Source: Mycobacterium sp. | Lineage (GTDB): Bacteria; Actinomycetota; Actinomycetes; Mycobacteriales; Mycobacteriaceae | Assembly (NCBI GenBank): GCA_018500005.2 | Contig: JAHBAP020000087.1 | Location: 1 to 6,876 of the forward strand | Length of the DNA: 6,876 nucleotides | Direction of reading: 5' to 3' | Shown: piece after piece, positions 5,537 to 6,876 of the stretch | Layout of the letters: each line of letters starts with the position of its first letter | How positions within the stretch are numbered: the first letter of the stretch is position 1 | The notes under the pieces: generated by a model | Seen by the model: only the letters and a program-made list of their open reading frames with translations | Told to the model about the DNA's origin: nothing | The model's database searches: none | Translations under genes and position numbers: made by a program

Positions 5537-6385
5537 TTATCCCTTCAACGGAGTGGGTTCCACGACGCCGATTTCGGCCGGGTTCGCCACGGCGGCCGGC
5601 AGGAACCGCTCGATGCAGAACACGAACAGTCCTCCGCCGATCAATCCGCCGAGTATCGGCGCGATGATGGGCACCCAGAAGTACAACTGTGGACCGTTCG
5701 CGGAGAACCAGGCGTCGTGGTAGCCGGTGATGAAGGACGCCACGCGCGGGCCGAGATCACGGGCCGGATTGATGGCATACCCGGCATTGGCGCCCCAGCC
5801 CAGACCGATGGCCACCACCAACAGACCGATGATCAGCGGTCCGGTATTCGCCAGTGGGGGGTTGTTGACCGCACTGGTCAGCGCGAAGATGACCGCCACC
5901 AGGATCGCGGTCCCGATCATCTGGTCGGTGAACGCGGTGAACATCGACACGTTGGCGTCCGGCGAGGTGGAGAAGATCCCCTGGGTGGCCTTGGTGTGGT
6001 CGGGGTCGACATTGTGAATGAGGTCGCTGTAGTTGAACCGGACCAGCAATGCCCCCACGAAGGCACCAGCCACCTGAGCGGCGATGTACGGCAGGATCTT
6101 TCGGGTCGGGAAGCCCTTGAACGCCGCCAGCGCGACGGTGACAGCGGGATTGAGGTGCGCTCCGCTCAGACGGCCGGCGACATAGACCGCCATGGCCACC
6201 CCGAGACCCCAGCCCCAGGCGATCGAGTTGTAATCCCCGGTCGATCCGGGATCCGTTCCGAGCTTGCCGCCTCCGGTGACGACCTGGGCGACCACACCGC
6301 ATCCGAACAGGATCAGGATCATTGTTCCGAAGAACTCCGCGGAGCACTCCCCGAGTAACGGCGTTCGTTTCACCTCGACGCTCAT
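5537..6385 (-). CDS. Aquaglyceroporin (MIP family, GlpF-like)
   Basis: Passive membrane channel for glycerol and similar small neutral solutes. The 282 residues carry both MIP signatures: SGAHLNPAVT (NPA at 79-81) and GYAINPARDLGP (NPA at 206-208). The Asp after NPAR (D210) marks the glycerol-conducting branch. Aligning by eye to E. coli GlpF, the selectivity filter would be W59 (GlpF W48), G194 (G191), Y203 (F200) and R209 (R206). Three filter residues are kept and Phe is replaced by Tyr. Six helices are apparent. The loop between the halves (about 118-150) is long, as in GlpF. I chose ATG 6385: upstream in-frame TTG 6394 lies inside a TAnnnT element. No Shine-Dalgarno precedes 6385, which fits leaderless translation. 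It is the first gene of the five-gene minus-strand run; no glycerol kinase or dehydrogenase gene is visible nearby, so it may serve another solute. Confidence 0.94.
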   Translation of the reverse strand: MSVEVKRTPLLGECSAEFFGTMILILFGCGVVAQVVTGGGKLGTDPGSTGDYNSIAWGWGLGVAMAVYVAGRLSGAHLNPAVTVALAAFKGFPTRKILPYIAAQVAGAFVGALLVRFNYSDLIHNVDPDHTKATQGIFSTSPDANVSMFTAFTDQMIGTAILVAVIFALTSAVNNPPLANTGPLIIGLLVVAIGLGWGANAGYAINPARDLGPRVASFITGYHDAWFSANGPQLYFWVPIIAPILGGLIGGGLFVFCIERFLPAAVANPAEIGVVEPTPLKG

Positions 6386-6392
6386 GCACCGC

Positions 6393-6401
6393 AACGTAGC
6401 A
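6393..6401 (-). promoter_or_regulatory. Extended -10 promoter for a leaderless aquaglyceroporin transcript
   Basis: The minus strand reads TGC-TACGTT followed by 7 nt and ATG 6385. This fits TGn-TAnnnT with the transcription start at the A of the ATG. The absence of a ribosome-binding site before 6385 supports it. It is likely the main promoter of the five-gene run. Confidence 0.6.
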
Positions 6402-6460
6402 ACGAGAACGGCGTGGGGGTGTGGCTTTCGGCAAGGTCGCCGGGACCGGACACGTCGTCG

Positions 6461-6510
6461 CCATGGGTACCGAAAGGCGCTGGTCCCCCGCCTGGGTGTG
6501 GTACCCCTGG
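6461..6510. repeat. Imperfect 11-bp inverted repeat in a divergent intergenic region
   Basis: CCATGGGTACC (6461-6471) and GGTACCCCTGG (6500-6510) are inverted copies with one mismatch, separated by 28 bp. They lie between the aquaglyceroporin promoter and the secreted-protein gene at 6561. Each arm contains the self-palindrome GGTACC. It could be a regulator site or an RNA stem in the leader of the plus-strand gene. The rest of the 175-bp region shows no clear -10 for the plus-strand gene. Confidence 0.4.
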
Positions 6511-6546
6511 GAGGTTAATCACCTTGAGAGAGTCGGCGTTCGGTGT

Positions 6547-6554
6547 GGAAGGGA
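6547..6554 (+). promoter_or_regulatory. Ribosome binding site for the secreted protein at 6561
   Basis: GGAAGGGA with 6 nt to the ATG is a good Shine-Dalgarno match and supports the chosen start. Confidence 0.7.
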
Positions 6555-6560
6555 CGATCT

Positions 6561-6876
6561 ATGGCTGCTGCACGCTTCGTGGGACGGGTCGGCGGACTCG
6601 CGGTGGCACTGGGTATCGGTGTCGCGGCGTTCTCGGTGCCGGCGACGGCCTGGGGACAGTCGGGATCGGATGACGGTGATTCGGCTCAGGCATCCGGAGG
6701 GGTCGCTACGCACTCCACCGCCAGGCGGAGTTCGTCCGGAACCGCCCGCGGTGCGGCCGGGCCGGCGAGGCCTACTACCAACGCCCGCAACAAGTCTCGG
6801 TCGGCGGCCGACACCGCGGCCGTCGCCGTAGCCGACCCATCGATCGCGGCTTCGCCGGCCGCCGATGTGGTGGTAC
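6561..6876 (+). CDS. N-terminus of a secreted protein with a low-complexity Ala/Ser linker (partial)
   Basis: The frame stays open to the window edge (105 residues visible). MAAARFVGRVGGLAVALGIG is an Arg-containing n-region and hydrophobic core typical of long mycobacterial exported proteins. A signal peptidase I site ATA|W after residue 30 is plausible. Residues 33-105 are low-complexity: an acidic patch (SDDGD), then Ala/Ser/Thr/Gly with scattered Arg and Lys, then Ala/Val/Pro-rich. This looks like a disordered cell-wall-spanning linker before a folded domain that lies outside the window. The function cannot be assigned. Three supports for a real gene are the Shine-Dalgarno, the signal peptide and a divergent position relative to the aquaglyceroporin gene; overlapping frames across the same bases look like shadows. 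Confidence 0.8.
   Translation, partial: MAAARFVGRVGGLAVALGIGVAAFSVPATAWGQSGSDDGDSAQASGGVATHSTARRSSSGTARGAAGPARPTTNARNKSRSAADTAAVAVADPSIAASPAADVVV

Noticed and set aside
5363..6358. 331-codon plus-strand frame opposite the aquaglyceroporin
   Set aside because: Antisense shadow rich in Asp/Arg/Gly/His; the MIP motifs on the minus strand decide.
6472..6560. Riboswitch (for example c-di-AMP ydaO type) upstream of the secreted-protein gene
   Set aside because: I looked because such leaders occur before mycobacterial secreted genes, but the region lacks recognisable ydaO consensus blocks.
6421..6831. 136-codon plus-strand frame across the intergenic region and the start of the secreted gene, including a possible upstream ORF from ATG 6463
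   Set aside because: No ribosome site, and it overlaps the well-supported signal peptide frame at 6561. Its Trp-rich section around the inverted repeat is odd, but nothing else supports translation.

Overview
The window looks like chromosomal DNA from a mycobacterium or close relative. Base composition is strongly GC-rich, third codon positions are mostly G or C, and secreted proteins carry actinobacterial-style signal peptides (for example ...VAQA|DP). Several starts sit 6-7 nt behind a TAnnnT hexamer, the arrangement of mycobacterial leaderless promoters. There is no tRNA, rRNA, CRISPR array, insertion sequence or phage gene. No stretch over 300 bases lacks a gene.

Left block (1-1157, minus strand): a cytidine deaminase gene (cdd) is followed by a DHA2-type MFS exporter that runs off the left edge. 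The two overlap by ATGA and are probably translated together. cdd has a leader of about 50 nt with two mutually exclusive hairpins, one of which would cover its ribosome-binding region.

Middle (1323-3098, plus strand): one gene encodes a natural fusion of a six-helix cytochrome b561-like membrane module and a C-terminal YedY/MsrP-like (sulfite oxidase fold) molybdopterin domain. Loop charges predict that the molybdopterin domain faces the cytoplasm, opposite to MsrP. The gene diverges from cdd and ends directly against the stop of the next minus-strand gene, the two stops sharing the palindrome TGATCA.

Right block (3099-6385, minus strand): five tightly spaced co-directional genes, in transcription order an aquaglyceroporin, an AzgA-type NCS2 purine permease, a 62-residue CDGSH iron-sulfur protein, a small lipoprotein and a small secreted protein. 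Gaps are 18, 17, 37 and 5 bp, so an operon is plausible, though internal -10 elements may add promoters. The theme is uptake of small solutes (glycerol-like solutes, purine bases), with cytidine deaminase nearby adding a nucleoside-salvage flavour. The roles of the lipoprotein and secreted protein are unknown.

Right edge (6561 onward, plus strand): the start of a secreted protein with a signal peptide followed by a low-complexity Ala/Ser/Thr/Arg segment; its functional domain lies outside the window. The best candidates for something new are the membrane-fused molybdoenzyme, the cdd leader and the unassigned lipoprotein/secreted pair. No clearly novel defence or mobile system is visible.
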